64,000 bases of DNA from Antilocapra americana (Eukaryota; Chordata; Mammalia; Artiodactyla; Antilocapridae). The notes below the pieces were generated by a model. That model searched no databases, was not told where the DNA came from, and saw only the letters and a list, made by a program, of their open reading frames with translations. Numbering within the stretch: position 1 is the stretch's first letter; the number at the start of each line of letters is the position of its first letter. Made by a program: the position numbers and the translations under genes. The DNA lies in NCBI GenBank assembly GCA_007570785.1, contig ML660211.1, positions 3,003,940 through 3,067,939 of the forward strand, read 5' to 3'. This document shows positions 1 through 11,610 of this stretch, in pieces.

Positions 1-288
1 TTTCTCCTCTTTTTTTTTTTTTTTCCTCTTTATTCCAGACTCCCCTTCCGGGACGGAACCCGTCCCCAGCTCTTTGTCTCTCCCTCTACTTTTTTTTCTT
101 TTCTTTCTTTTGTCCTACCTCCTCACGTCGGCACTGGGTCGCCTCTCCAGATGCCCGATGTCCTCTGCCAGCATTCAGTTCCTGTTTTTTGGAGTTTGCT
201 CGGCCTTTAAAAGTTCTTTTGGTATATTTATTGGGGAGAGAGTGTTCTCCCCGTCCTATTCCTCCGCCATCTTAGTTTCTCTCGCCTG
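1..288 (-). mobile_element. L1 LINE, 5' end (5'UTR), runs off left edge
   Basis: Read on the minus strand, the stretch ending near 288 begins with a short G/A-rich leader and the AAGATGGCGGAGGA motif typical of L1 5' ends, then continues with 5'UTR sequence of the ruminant L1 type. The rest of the element lies beyond the left edge of the window. A 79-codon open frame on the plus strand (74-313) is antisense to this UTR and is not a gene. The right limit is set by loss of L1 similarity and has no duplication to confirm it. Confidence 0.72.
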
Positions 289-482
289 TAGTTATATTAT
301 AAAAATCTTTTAAATTATCCTCCTGTTGTTATATAATTAATTTACATTAACTTTCATGACCAAACAAAAACATTTGTTCTCAAGGATGACTCCTCTCTGT
401 TCACCCCTGGCCTTGGTAAGTGCCTTTCTCTCTAGGAGTGTTTGCATCACTGAAGTCAACACACTAGAAGTATCTTGCACAC

Positions 483-618
483 TAGCTGCCTCCCTCATTA
501 GGTTGTGTGGTCTCTGAGAAAAGGGAATTTTTATTCCACTCTGTAACCTTTGTCTCCCTTAGTACTTTGTACCTGGTAGGTACTCAATATCATTTTGTTG
601 AATAAATGAATGAATGAG
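483..618 (+). repeat. L2 LINE 3' end
   Basis: The stretch ends in the L2 signature: a 'GGTAGGTACTCAAT' type motif, TTGTTGAATAAATG, then a short (ATGA) tail. It is strongly diverged, as expected of a pre-placental fossil. Confidence 0.7.
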
Positions 619-685
619 CCAATCCTTTTCCTCTGTGCATTCCCCACCCTTAAGTTTAGTGTTTCTTCAGCATCACTTGTCCTCA

Positions 686-870
686 GCTGCTCAGTTGTGT
701 CCAGCTCTTTGTAATCCCTTGGACTGTAGCCCACCATTGGATTTTCTTGGCAAGAATATTGGAGTGGGGTGCCATGCCCTCCTCCAAGAGGATCTCCCCA
801 ACCCAGGGATGGAACCTAGGTCTCCCACATTGTAGGCAGATTCTTTACCATGTGAACCACCAGGGAAGCC
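686..870 (-). mobile_element. Bov-tA SINE
   Basis: A complete tRNA-headed SINE in reverse. The tRNA-Glu-like head is at the right end (GGCTTCCCTGGTGGTTCACA when read on the minus strand). The Bov-A body is at the left, with the CAGGCAAGAATACTGGAGTG-type core diverged here. No clear target duplication is seen. Short open frames on both strands come from this SINE. Confidence 0.9.
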
Positions 871-2077
871 TTTAACCAGATTCAAAACAGAACTTCATGT
901 GCTTCTTTGTGACACTTTATAAAATGAAATTATCAGAAAATAATGAGCTGTATCATAAGCAGTACTTATTTTAGAGAAAATTATTTGGTGGATTCTCTTC
1001 CAAGAACTTTATAAACATTGTTTCACCTAATAATTACACAGACCCCTGTAAAAAAGGTACCATTAATAACACCAGTTTACAAATGGAAACCAGACTAGAG
1101 CTTCAGAGGGTTAAGTAGCTTATCTGACCATCCTCTAGCTAGAAAGAAGCAGAATCCATATTTGATTTCAAGCTATCTAATTATAAAAACTGTTCTCCTA
1201 AGAGCTATATTATACTTATTTTATCCTAAAATCTCCTAGTTTCATCTTTCTATTATTAAAATTATTGGTGTCAACACAATTTAGTTGGAAAAATCACTAA
1301 AAAAATTGACAATAGACCTTTGGAATAATTCAGATAGCTTTCACTTTATATATTTTATGATTAATTATTTACAGGGCATGGAGAGGGGACAGTGCTTAAA
1401 AGCAACTTATTTGTTTGATATTTCTTATTTTTTATTCATCTGTTTTGTAGAGTAGACTTGCTTTGTCTTAAGCCTTTGCCCAGTCCTCTCTCAGAGACTT
1501 CTTTAAATAGAAGCTTTCAAAACTCTGAAAGAGGAAAGAAGCTGTTGAAAGAATCAGAATGGGATCAGTTGAAGTTTTAACATTCTATTTTTGTCTTCAG
1601 GGGTATCAACAGCCCTGCCTTCTTCTCATGGTGGTTTGAAAGGTTACTTTTTAAGCTAGTTTCATGGCCATGGAGTGTAATAAATGTTAGAAGCACTTTA
1701 TGACAGTAAAATCTTTTTTGTTCCTCTTCGACATTAGCAGCAGAGATTGTTACCAAGAAGCATTGAGAGGAAATGGGAAGATGATAACAATGATAAACAC
1801 TTCCTTGGGGTATGGGGGAACTACACAGTCAATTTAATTCATTTTTAGTGACTCAGGCAGGCCCCTCTGGCTAAAGTGGCTGGAAGATAATGTGTTCTCT
1901 GGGATGGAGCAGAGATGGGGAGGAGGCAGGAGGCTTTCTCCCATCACGAACACTTGCACATGATCTCCAAGATTTCTTTCCCACCTTCTGACAGCTGTTC
2001 TGATAATCCCCTGTACAAATCATTCATACATTTTGGGTAAACTTTTTGCATACTAGTTTTCTACCATATGCTTAGGG
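871..2077. other. Unique AT-rich DNA, no gene seen
   Basis: Apart from the MIR listed separately, nothing recognisable is present: no long open frame, no splice-flanked conserved block, no tandem repeat. Confidence 0.6.
985..1200 (+). repeat. MIR SINE
   Basis: The order of blocks is that of MIR: a line of 'accagtttacaaatggaaac', then 'cttcagagggttaagtagct', then 'ctagctagaaagaagcagaat'. This matches the MIR core and its tail region. It is old and diverged. Confidence 0.75.
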
Positions 2078-2262
2078 TAGATTTGCCAGATAAATCAAAT
2101 GAAAATAGAGGACACCCAGTTCAATTTGAATTTCTGATAACAGATATACTTTATTTTTTAGTATTTATTTAAATATGGCTCCTACAGTATTTACACTAAA
2201 AAAGTATCATTTATATGAAGGTTAAATTGAACTGGCTGTCCTGTATTTTGTTTGACAGTCTT
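2078..2262. repeat. Palindromic DNA-transposon fossil (MITE-like)
   Basis: Two halves face each other. GGACACCCAGTTCAATTT at 2110-2127 pairs with its near-perfect reverse complement at 2224-2241 (17 of 18). The similarity extends inward (AGTAT / ATACT blocks around 2155 and 2205) and outward (TTGCCAGATAAA against TTTGTTTGACA). This is the layout of a non-autonomous mammalian DNA transposon. I recognise the sequence type but do not assign a family name. Confidence 0.65.
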
Positions 2263-4171
2263 AGTCTAGGAGTTCTTTCAGTTTCTTATGTAGAATTGCC
2301 ATCAGTTTCTGTGGGGATACACAGCATAAAAGAAAGCGGAATATATATGTGAGGAATTTGAAATCTCTTTAAATTTTCACAATTCTGTTTTGAGGTCTGA
2401 ATGCAGTTGTGATAGATGGCATTTTACCATTTAGTTTTATTTACTCATAAATTAAAAGATATTGATAAACTTTGCATTTTCCCTGGAAGTGTGTCTTGAT
2501 ATGCTTTGTTACTGAGTAGTATCATAAAGTAAATCATAAGTTCTATTAGATATATGAAAAATTCAGCACACTTAGAGAATGGCGCCTACTGAGACTTCAT
2601 TTTACCTGGAGCACCGCTGAGTGGGTATTTCCGATGCATTACCAGGAAGATGACATAAAGCGTTAGTTGGACTTAGTCTGTTAAAAATTTACTTTTTGGA
2701 TCCTAAAAGGACTTGTTTGCTTTGGGAATTTATGTAAACAGCCCAGTTATTCTTTGACAGTTGTGGAACTCAAGACTAGTTTAAATCCTTTGGAGATTTT
2801 AAGAACTAATGATATTATGATATGTACCTGCTGTCCATCCAGTAATACACAGCTCTACATAAAACAAAATCAAACTATAAAATAACAACAGCAACATCCA
2901 AATGTCTGCCACATTTTTAGAAATGCCAAATTCTTTCACATTGGTTCAAAATAATTAATTTTGGTCCCTCCATGTTGCTGGTGTCCTAGGCATATGCTTT
3001 GCTATCATACAATCTACCAGTGGTGTTCTTTCTTCACATTATGAAATAAACTGACTTTTTAATAGTTTAAAAATATAAATCAAAATGATTCAGAGCAAGT
3101 TATAAATTATACTCATTCATAATTAGAGTAACCGTTCACTGTTAATTACCTGTGGTTACTTTTTCCTGTGCCTGCTTTTCTAAGCTGAAACTATAGGTTT
3201 GTTTTCAGAATTCCCTTTCCTGTGGGCACTGGGCACAAGACATTTTATACAGGATCTGGGAGGCAGATACTAAGCTCTGAAGATTGATGTAGGCCCCCAA
3301 TCAGTGTGGAAACTCATTTATCTTGTTTCTGTTCTGCTAGCTCACTTTGATAGAGTGGGGAGACAGGGTACCCTCAGTCTCTTCTACCCCACACCTGCTT
3401 CCTTGAGCCGCAGGCCAAGCGCAGAGCCAAGTACCTGTTAAAGGAAGCCCTGCTCTCCTGCAGCCATCACGGCATCGGGGTTGTAGGTGGTGAAGGTGCC
3501 ATGATGCTGCTGTGTCCTTGTGTGTTCCTGATGCATTCTGACTTGTTCCTGCAGGTCTTTGCTTTTCCAGTTTATTTCCTAACTGCTAGTCTGGCTGACT
3601 TACAGCCAGAGCAACAGACAGTAGATTGATCTACCAGCCCACAATGGCTTGTGGTGTGACTCCTATAGTATTGTATGTCAGTATTCAGATCACTTTTTCT
3701 GTGTTTGCTTCTCTGATGGAACTCTGATACCTAGTTCTTAATCAGATTAATTGGCTATCTTTAGATAGGATTTGTTGTTACAATGTCTATCCTAAGTCAT
3801 CATCTCCTACCTTTTCCTGGTTCTGCACTTTTTCCCCTCCTCTAGATTCCTGATTCCTGATGACCCATGCTTCATTTTACAACAGGACCATCAGTAGCAA
3901 AGTGTGACTTTTGGGATCAGAACTGGATAAGAATAAATAGCAGTCAATTTTAGCTTCTCTGTTTGTAGTTGGTTTATTAAAGAACTTAAACACCAGTTTA
4001 AATCCTGGTGTTAACTTTTTTGCCTGAGTGACTTTTTAGATTCTAGAAATACTTCATATTGTAATTTTGTTTAAAAACCTCAAAATAATATGACTTAAGA
4101 ATAATATATATTGCCAACAGAATAAACTACATACTGTTTACTCATCACCTAATGTGTCTTTACCAAGCTAC
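2263..4171. other. Unique DNA, no gene seen
   Basis: No repeat family or coding frame is recognised. GC content rises modestly around 3330-3560, but no exon-like open frame with splice sites can be supported there. Confidence 0.55.
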
Positions 4172-4604
4172 TGTTAAAATAAAGCTACAGACCCAAAATG
4201 ATGTCACTCATGCTAAAGCGCATGGTGTAAAACCTTGCTTTAATACCTGATCTAATTGCAGTTTCTATCTTTCCCAGAAATGTAATTTTAATCAACCAGA
4301 CTGAAATTTCCTGGTCAACACCAGTGAGATAATCCTATCATGTGAGCCCTTCTCACCCACCCAGAGGAAGAAGGGGCAATCTTCATGACAAAATCCTGTG
4401 ATTCCCTTCCTGCTAAAAAGAAGTTGCGCTGGCTCAAAAGTTGCCTATTTTTTTTTTATTAATATCTTCTTGCCCTATCCTCTTGCATATAAACCCTTCC
4501 ATTTTGTACAATCTCTCAAGAACCCTTGGAATGCTAATTCCTCAGTCATTTAATAAAGCCAATTTTACCTTCAAATTTCCTTGGTTAAATTTTGGTTTTT
4601 AACA
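4172..4604 (+). mobile_element. Solo LTR, class I (gammaretrovirus-like) ERV
   Basis: The 433-bp unit starts TGTTAAAA and ends TTTTAACA, a perfect 8-bp terminal inverted repeat with the retroviral TG...CA ends. It is flanked by a 4-bp duplication CTAC (4168-4171 and 4605-4608), the size usual for class I ERVs. A TATAAA box (4488-4493) and an AATAAA signal (4552-4557) sit in the expected order and set the plus orientation. No internal retroviral sequence is present, so the provirus was lost by LTR-LTR recombination. The overlapping minus-strand open frame (4571-4789) is not a gene. Confidence 0.85.
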
Positions 4605-4608
4605 CTAC

Positions 4609-5529
4609 AAATAATATATAAGCAATACAACAAGTAAAAATTATACATTTTCCAGGTAATGTGTTGTTTCCAGGAAGAGCTTTTGGGACATGTTTTTTTC
4701 CCCCTACCAATTTTTGCTCCAGAGCTGGATAAAACCTGTCCCTCACCTTGTGACAGATGCTGCCTGATCAGGATATTGTGTGACCTCATTCTTGCCCTTG
4801 GTTACCAGGCAACAATGATATAGCCGAGCCCTTCAAACTGCTGAGTTCTTTGCTGACTTGACTTTGATGTATCAAAGTCTGATTTTAGTTCCTGTACCAG
4901 TAGGAGATTCTTCTCTGACTCTAAAATTCTCTTTCAGCTAATAACAACATACTATTCATTGTTGTTTGAATATTCCTTGTTTTTTAAATGTATATAGGAG
5001 TTTCATATATTTCAATATTAACTTTTATTTTTCAGGATTTTTTTTTTTTACATATACACACTTCCATCCCAGCCAGGCCCTTCGTGGCCAGTACTTTTAG
5101 AAAATTATGTCACAGCAACAGAAAGTGATAAAAAGGAAATTCTTTAGTTTTGAGTGTCAAAAGGTAAGAAGCTTGATGTTTCAGTGGATGTCAGCAAGGA
5201 CAAATGTATAAAAAAAACTAATATTCCAGTTTCCCCATGATGCCTTAGAGATGCATAAATATCTTGAATTTGGACCCAACTTAAAGGAGAGAGGAGATGA
5301 AACATGATTATGGAGTCATTGGAACAGATTTGGTATGGAGGCTGGGAAGATCCATGTGTGTCAGACGAGCCACATTGCCAGCAGTACACTGTGTATTGAT
5401 TACTGGCCGGAAGAAGTAAAAAGGGTATAGAAGAAGTAAAGGAGTAGCACAAGAGGCCTACAATTAACCTTACCCATTATGAAAATTTGCCTTTCATATA
5501 TCAAGCTTGAGTATTATAGAATCCTATAT
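4609..5529. other. Unique DNA, no gene seen
   Basis: No repeat is recognised. A 102-codon minus-strand open frame (5144-5452) has no family resemblance, no signal of conservation I can judge and no flanking gene structure, so it is not called. Confidence 0.55.
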
Positions 5530-5539
5530 TTTCAGAAAG

Positions 5540-5790
5540 TTAAAAAGTAAAAATAATAAGCAATAAATAAAATTGCTACTATTTGATGAGTGTCTACTAT
5601 GTCCTGGACATGCATTAGGTGCTTTATATACATGTTCATTAGTGATTTCACAGCACTACAGGAAATGCATCCCATTTCATAAATGAGGGCACTGAGTTCA
5701 CAGAGGTGATACAACTCGCCTAAGACCACATAGACGACAGTTGGCAAACATAAGATTCTGCCAAGGCTTGTCTGAATTCAAAACAAATTT
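5540..5790 (+). repeat. MIR SINE
   Basis: Shows successive MIR blocks: 'gagtgtctactatgtcctggac', 'cattaggtgctttatatac', 'cccatttcataaatgaggg', 'actgagttcacagaggtgat' and 'gaccacatagacgacagt'. This is nearly the full length of the consensus. Confidence 0.85.
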
Positions 5791-6087
5791 TCTGTTTAAT
5801 GTGCTACTGTTCAAAAACAAATCCTCCTAAAGTGCACATTTTATTTAATCAAAAAGAACTATAATTATTATTCTTAATTTGTTTAGTAAGCATTTATTGA
5901 ACACCATCTTCATGTAAGATTTTGGGCCATATAGGAGTTTATAAAAATAGAAAAACTGATGTTATAGTTGTCTCAAATTATACTTACAGTTGTATAAAAA
6001 TAATAACTGTCCTCCAATTATAATTACAATACATTGATACTTCTTATTAAAATAGAATCTGTAAACTCAATTATAGCTTCACTTTGT

Positions 6088-6354
6088 TGGAAGGACTGAT
6101 GCTGAAGCTGAAACTCAATACCCTGGCCGCTTGATGCAAAGAACTGACTCATTTGAAAAGACCCTGATGCTGGGAAAGATTGAGGGCAGGAGGAAAAGGG
6201 GTTAACAGAGGATCAGATGGTTGGATGGCATCATCAGCTCAATGGACATGAGTTTGAGCAAGCTCTGGAGTTGGTGACGGACAGGGAAGCCTAATGTGCT
6301 GCAATCCGTGGGCTTGCAAAGAGTTGGACATGACTGAGTGAGTGAACTGAACTG
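6088..6354 (+). mobile_element. BovB LINE, 3' fragment
   Basis: A 5'-truncated copy covering the last part of the BovB ORF and its short 3' end (block beginning TTGGAAGGACTGATGCTGAA, ending ACTGAACTGAACTGATT). Several small differences break the frame. Confidence 0.88.
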
Positions 6355-7294
6355 ATTCTCAAAAAGAAATTTAGTTGTTTACATAAAACTAGTGAAAATA
6401 TGTAATAATACCCTGTTGAAATTTAAAACCACAGAAGGAATGAGAGATTTAGGCAAAAGACTAATCACAATACTATACTCAGGCAATTAAACTAATTCTA
6501 GATATTTTTACCACCAGTAGATAAAAATAAATAATAAAACTATCACACAATATATTTTGTGGCATCCCCTCATCATCTGAATTACTTCAGAAAAAGATAA
6601 ATTTCTAGTCGGTTGTTTGGGCTCAGTTTGTTTTAAGATGTAGATGTGGATTCAAATTAACAATGAGTTCTTCCATTTTTTCATAAAAGCAAGACTAGAC
6701 TCTAGAGATCAGCTTGTACAGTATTCTTTTTAGATATTCTTGATGCATTTGTATTTTTGCAACACTAAAGTGATGTATTTAACCCAATCTCTATCAGGAT
6801 AATCCTGTATATCTCTATTTTCTTAGTCAATCAAAAATAACTTATTTGATGTTTTACTGGAATTTACTTTAAAATGTTTGCAATTTTATTCTTCCTTTAA
6901 ATGCTTATTGGTGAAAATAAACATTAACTAGCAGTACTTCTAATGGAGTTTTGATAATTTGGATTTAAACTGAGTATTTAAATTAGTTGAATCCATTTAA
7001 AGTAGCCAAAGATTGATCAATGATGAACTCTTCCCCAGCTCTTACCTGAAAAAGCACAGAGGGATCCTTATTACTAAATAGCAGTCCTGGATGGACATTT
7101 TTTGTTTTGGTTTTTTACTACTCATTCCTAGTCTTTTGTAAGGCTATTCCTTAAACTTATTTCAAGTGTGGTCTCAAATTTGTATAGTGCTGAAATCATA
7201 AAAATACCCTATTTAAACAGCAACAGAAATCTATTGTGGTATGCATTGTTTAACTTATAAATGGTTAGAGAATGATATTTCACATAAGAAAGCT
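6355..7294. other. Unique AT-rich DNA, no gene seen
   Basis: No repeat, RNA gene or coding frame can be supported here. Confidence 0.55.
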
Positions 7295-7306
7295 TTATTA
7301 AATTTT

Positions 7307-7793
7307 CAGTTCAGTCGCTCAATCATGTTCAACTCTTTGTGACCCCATGAATTGCAGCATGCAGGCTTCCCTGTCCATCACCAACTCCCAGAGTCCACCC
7401 AAACCAGTGTCCAATGAGTCGGTGATGCCATCAGCCCATCTCATCCTCTGTCGTCCCCTTCTCCTCTTGCCCCCAGTCCTTCCCAGCATGAGTGCCTTTT
7501 CCAATGAGTCAACTCTTCACATGAGGTGGCCAAAGCATTGGAGTTTCAGCTTCAACATCAGTCCTTCCCAATGAACACCCAGGACTGATCTCCTGTAGGA
7601 TGGACTGGTTGGATCTCCTTGCAATCCAAGGGACTCTCAAGAGTCTTCTCCATAACCACAGTTCAAAAACATGAATTCTTCGATGCTCAGCTTTCTTCAC
7701 CATCCAACTCTCATATCCATACATGACTACTGGAAAAACCATAGCCTTGACTAGACAAACTTTTGTTGACAAAGTAATGTCTCTGCTTTTAGG
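7307..7793 (-). mobile_element. BovB LINE, 5'-truncated
   Basis: The 3' tail (AGTTCAGTCGCTC) is at the left. The copy extends upstream to the codons for the STKV-LVKAMVFPVVMYG segment of the BovB protein. It is flanked by a 12-bp duplication with one mismatch, TTATTAAATTTT (7295-7306) and TTATTAAGTTTT (7794-7805), so this is one clean insertion. The two minus-strand open frames (7509-7772 and 7319-7504) are consecutive pieces of the C-terminal BovB coding region, separated by a frame break. Confidence 0.93.
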
Positions 7794-7805
7794 TTATTAA
7801 GTTTT

Positions 7806-10800
7806 ATAATGATGTAATTGTTGCCAAACCTAGGTTTGGCCGTTTGAGCTCAGAAGCCACTCATTTAAGAGGTAAGTGTCAGTAGAAAGGAGTTAGGTTA
7901 CATTGACTAGTGAGCTCATTCCTATCATTAGGTTCTTTGAAGGTCTGAGGGGGATAGAAAATGGGCATTAAGGATGCATATTGTTAAGAGCAGTGATACT
8001 AGTCCCATTCTTGTACACTAGTTCCTAGAACTGGTGCTAGCCACACATTGAGTATTGCTCAAACTGGAGCAGTTCATGTCAGGGCTACCATCTGGCCATC
8101 ATGCCCACCCACAGCAGTTACAGCATCTGTGAAACCACTCAGGAATGTGCATCGGACACTGAGTCTCTGCCTGTATTGTCCTAACCATTAACTGTTTGGT
8201 TTTGTACTTGGAATGAGGGGGAGGAGGCGAAAGGGTCCTGCTTTGTTCCATAATTTGTGAAAATAAAAATAAATTACAAAAGATAAAGTAGGTAAGGATG
8301 TTAAATGTCCTAAAATGACAGAAATATCAAAATATTAGAGAAGAACTAAAAAGAGAAATAATCTAACTCATGAGGAGATAGCCTAAGGATAGAATTGCAT
8401 AACCTGTTTTTGTGCAATACTAACAAACATAAAAAAGATTATTTACATAATCTTTTGGAATTTTTTTTGATGAAAACATTGAAAGTATTAAGAGAGTACA
8501 ATGCTAAAAGTATATTTAAAATACCTCTACAGTTAGCAGAATTCCTTGTCTTTTCACCAGAGCTGAAATAATCCCTCACAGACCCACTTAAACTCAAGTC
8601 AAAATGTCAGAAGTGCAAGGCAGGGGCAGGGTGGGGGTGTTCCAGTAATCAGAATCATATACATATTAAATGGGGGCATTAAGCTCACCGAGACTAAAGC
8701 ACTGGCTGATTCCCCAGAGTATTCAGCCTAGAGAAACACTGAATTATAAAAGTGATTCCGGCACCTTTTTGATTTTAGCCCAAATTACTAATTGTGAGAG
8801 GAGACACGTTGTCTGCTGCATGGCCATTAACACTCAGGTGAACCAGAACAAGGGAAAGAGACAGGGCAGCTCGGTTCTGAGAGTTCTTGCCTGGGAGTTG
8901 AAAATTACTCCACAGATGTGGTGGGCCACTTGAAATCAATCATTTATCTCTCTTCATCTTGACTTCCTAATAGTTAAAAAAATTATGAGAACACTGACCT
9001 TATCATACCTCCATTTGGAAGAGTTGCCAATAAATTCACAATAAAGTTCTCTAAAAACATCGAGTGTTTAAATCATAGCCAGAGATGATTTTTTAATCTC
9101 TTTACATAATAGTGTTTTTAGTCACAGTGTTTTGAAGCCATGGTGGAAAAAAAAATATTGGAAAAATGACTTCTCTAGGATGTTTTCCTCTATGAGAAAA
9201 TGAAAAGCCCAGGTGGCTTAAGGAATGAGACTCTGTTATCTCACATAACTAGCTATCTGAAGAAAAAGGGGCTCGAGGGTTGATTAATTCAGTGGCTCAG
9301 TGATTCATCAGAGATATGGCCCCATTTATCCTTTTTCTTTGTCAACTTCAGCATATTCTTCTAGTCACAAAACAGTGGCTGTGGTTTTAGGTATCACCTG
9401 CAGATACAGCTAAAGAGAGCAGAAAGACAAGCATCATTTTTCTCTTCTTAAAAATTAAGAAGCATTCTCAGATGCCCAGCACTCTGCATCACCTCAATTC
9501 CTTCACATCTCTCAGACCTCATCTAAGGCAGTCTCCAACAAAAAAGAATGGGACATGATGATTGAAGTGGTCTATTTAGGACTTATTTGGGTCAAGTAGA
9601 GGTAGGGTATCATAGTACTTAATTATGCTGGTACTTCCCTTTCCTCTCCTGTACTAATGTGCTACTGATTATTGTTGGTGTTCCCGCAACTTCATTGTCT
9701 TGACTCAAAATAAGACCTTCAATGCTGCAGAAATTCTTCCAGTTCTGTATTTTAAATATTAAGCTCTTGTAACAATGTTGATGTTGCCACTCCACAGGTA
9801 CCCTAGGGTTTTCTTTCTTTGTCTTTTCTGTGATCCAGCAGTCTCCGCTCTTATATTAGATTTCATTTGCTTGAGTCTCCTTGCAGGTAATGGTGCATCT
9901 CACCATTGCCGTAGCTCATAACCCAACTGATTTTGTATGGTTTCACCTTGGTCAAGAGCAGCGGCTTTCCCTAATTGTGCTTTCCCACCATTTCCTCTGA
10001 TCCTGTTAGTCAAGAGATTCCAAGTATCCAAGCCTGTTGGGTGGTGGTGGTCCGCAGATGGTAGCTTAGCATGTTTCATGTTTGATCTCAGCTCAAAAGT
10101 TCTGAGTTCTTTATACTCCTTTCCCAGAAATTCGAGAGGAAAAAAAAAGTTGTTTTTTTTTTTTTTTCTTTCTTTCTTTTAATCACTTCAGTGGCCTGAA
10201 GTCTTGGTATAAAACATTCTTTCAAGTCCTAGTTTCCTTTCTGTTTCTCCAGGATCAGGCTGTCTAACAGGTGTGAAAATAAAATGCAAAGCAAAAAATC
10301 TTGCTGTGTAAACATGCATCCAAAGCCTTTTGGCCCTTGGTTTTTCAAATGTTTATTTCTGCTTTGGGTTGGAGGAGATGAAAATAGCCACTGAGACACA
10401 CATGAGATGAGAGACGGAGAGGTAATAACAGATTAGTAACTCGTAATTTTGTCACATGTGTGAAATAAATATCAAATTCTCATATCTTGTTTAGTTTCTC
10501 CTCAGAAAATCATCCCATTAATTCTGCTTCCTCTTCTGAGCATGCATGATGTTTATTGCTGTTTCTTTTGTATTAGCATGTCTTAACAGAACTCAAGTCT
10601 TACTTTATCAGAAAATAACAATAATCCTGCTACAAGAAACTACCCATAGCCCATATGTTTAGCTAATTATATGTCTTCTTAACTTAAACCTGCAAATATT
10701 TTTGCGGGGTTAAAACACTTAACTGCTTTTACTTTTGTAGTTTTGCTTCTTAGAAGAAAAATGTGAAATCTGATTTATGCTGTCACTATTGCACTGAACA

Positions 10801-10977
10801 TGTTCCAGTCAATATAATAGATCACATTTAGTTGCTACATGTCTTGATAATAAGCCTTTCCTTAAATTAGACAAACCTTATTAAAACTCTTCTTTGCCTC
10901 TCACTGAATCATGTTCTCCTTGTCTTCCTTCAACATATCTTGATATTGTGTGTGCATCTCCCCTGCCCATTCCTTAA
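7806..10977. other. Mostly unique DNA, no gene seen
   Basis: Around 7840-8285 the sequence is less AT-rich and ends in AATAAAAATAAA followed by an A-rich run, which could be the 3'UTR end of an unidentified retrocopy; I could not name a parent gene. A T-rich run lies at 10141-10180. Elsewhere no family is recognised. The plus-strand open frame at 8670-8933 (87 codons) is unassigned and not supported as a gene. Confidence 0.45.
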
Positions 10978-11190
10978 ATGTATATGGCTTAGGTAGTAGA
11001 GAGTCTGCCTGCAATGCAGGAGACCAGGGTTCAATCCCTGGGTTTGGAAGATCCCGTGAGAAAGGGGATCGTTCTCCAAAAAGGGAATCCAGTCCAGTAT
11101 TCTTGCTGGGAAAATGCCATGGATGGAGGAGCCTTGTGGGCTACCGTACACAGGGTCACAAAGAGTCAGACATGATTGAGTGACTAATAA
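10978..11190 (+). mobile_element. Bov-tA SINE
   Basis: The tRNA-like head (GTCTGCCTGCAATGCAGGAG) is followed by the Bov-A body ('ccagtattcttgctgggaaaa') and ends 'gtcagacatgattgagtgac'. It is diverged but full length. Open frames on both strands here are SINE-derived. Confidence 0.92.
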
Positions 11191-11261
11191 TACGTAATAA
11201 TTTCTTCTTTTGAGTTTCATTCTGGGCCTTCTTTCTCTGCTACTTTTTCCTTTGTTGCATG

Positions 11262-11610
11262 TCTTAGCTTGTTTGAGCTGTTGTAATAAAAATACAAACG
11301 GAGTGGCTTGTGAACTACAGACGTTTATTTCTCAGAGTTCTTGAGGCTGGGAAGTCCAAGATCAAAGTGCCAACAGATCAGGGTGTCTGGTGAAAACCCT
11401 CATCCTAGATGGCTGTCTTTTCATTGTGTCCTCATGTGGCAGAAGGGGCAAGAGATCTCTCCGAGGTCTCTTCTGTAAGGGCACTCATCCTATTTATGAA
11501 GGCTCTACCTTCAGGATTTGATTACCTCCCAAGGGCCCCAACTCCTCATATCATTACTTTCAGGATTAGGATTTCAGCATATAAATTTGGGAGGAACACA
11601 GATACTCAGT
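11262..11610 (+). repeat. Ancient mammalian interspersed repeat, family not assigned
   Basis: The order of blocks 'gagctgttgtaataaaaatac', 'cagagttcttgaggctgggaag', 'gggcactcatcctatttatg', 'ctcccaagggccccaac' and 'aaatttgggaggaacacag' is that of a common old mammalian repeat also found outside ruminants. I recognise the pattern but do not name the family. The 78-codon plus-strand frame inside it is not a gene. Confidence 0.6.

Noticed and set aside
686..870. tRNA gene signals in SINE heads here and at the other Bov-tA/CHR copies
   Set aside because: These are tRNA-Glu-derived SINE heads; cloverleaf pairing is decayed and each is joined to a SINE body.
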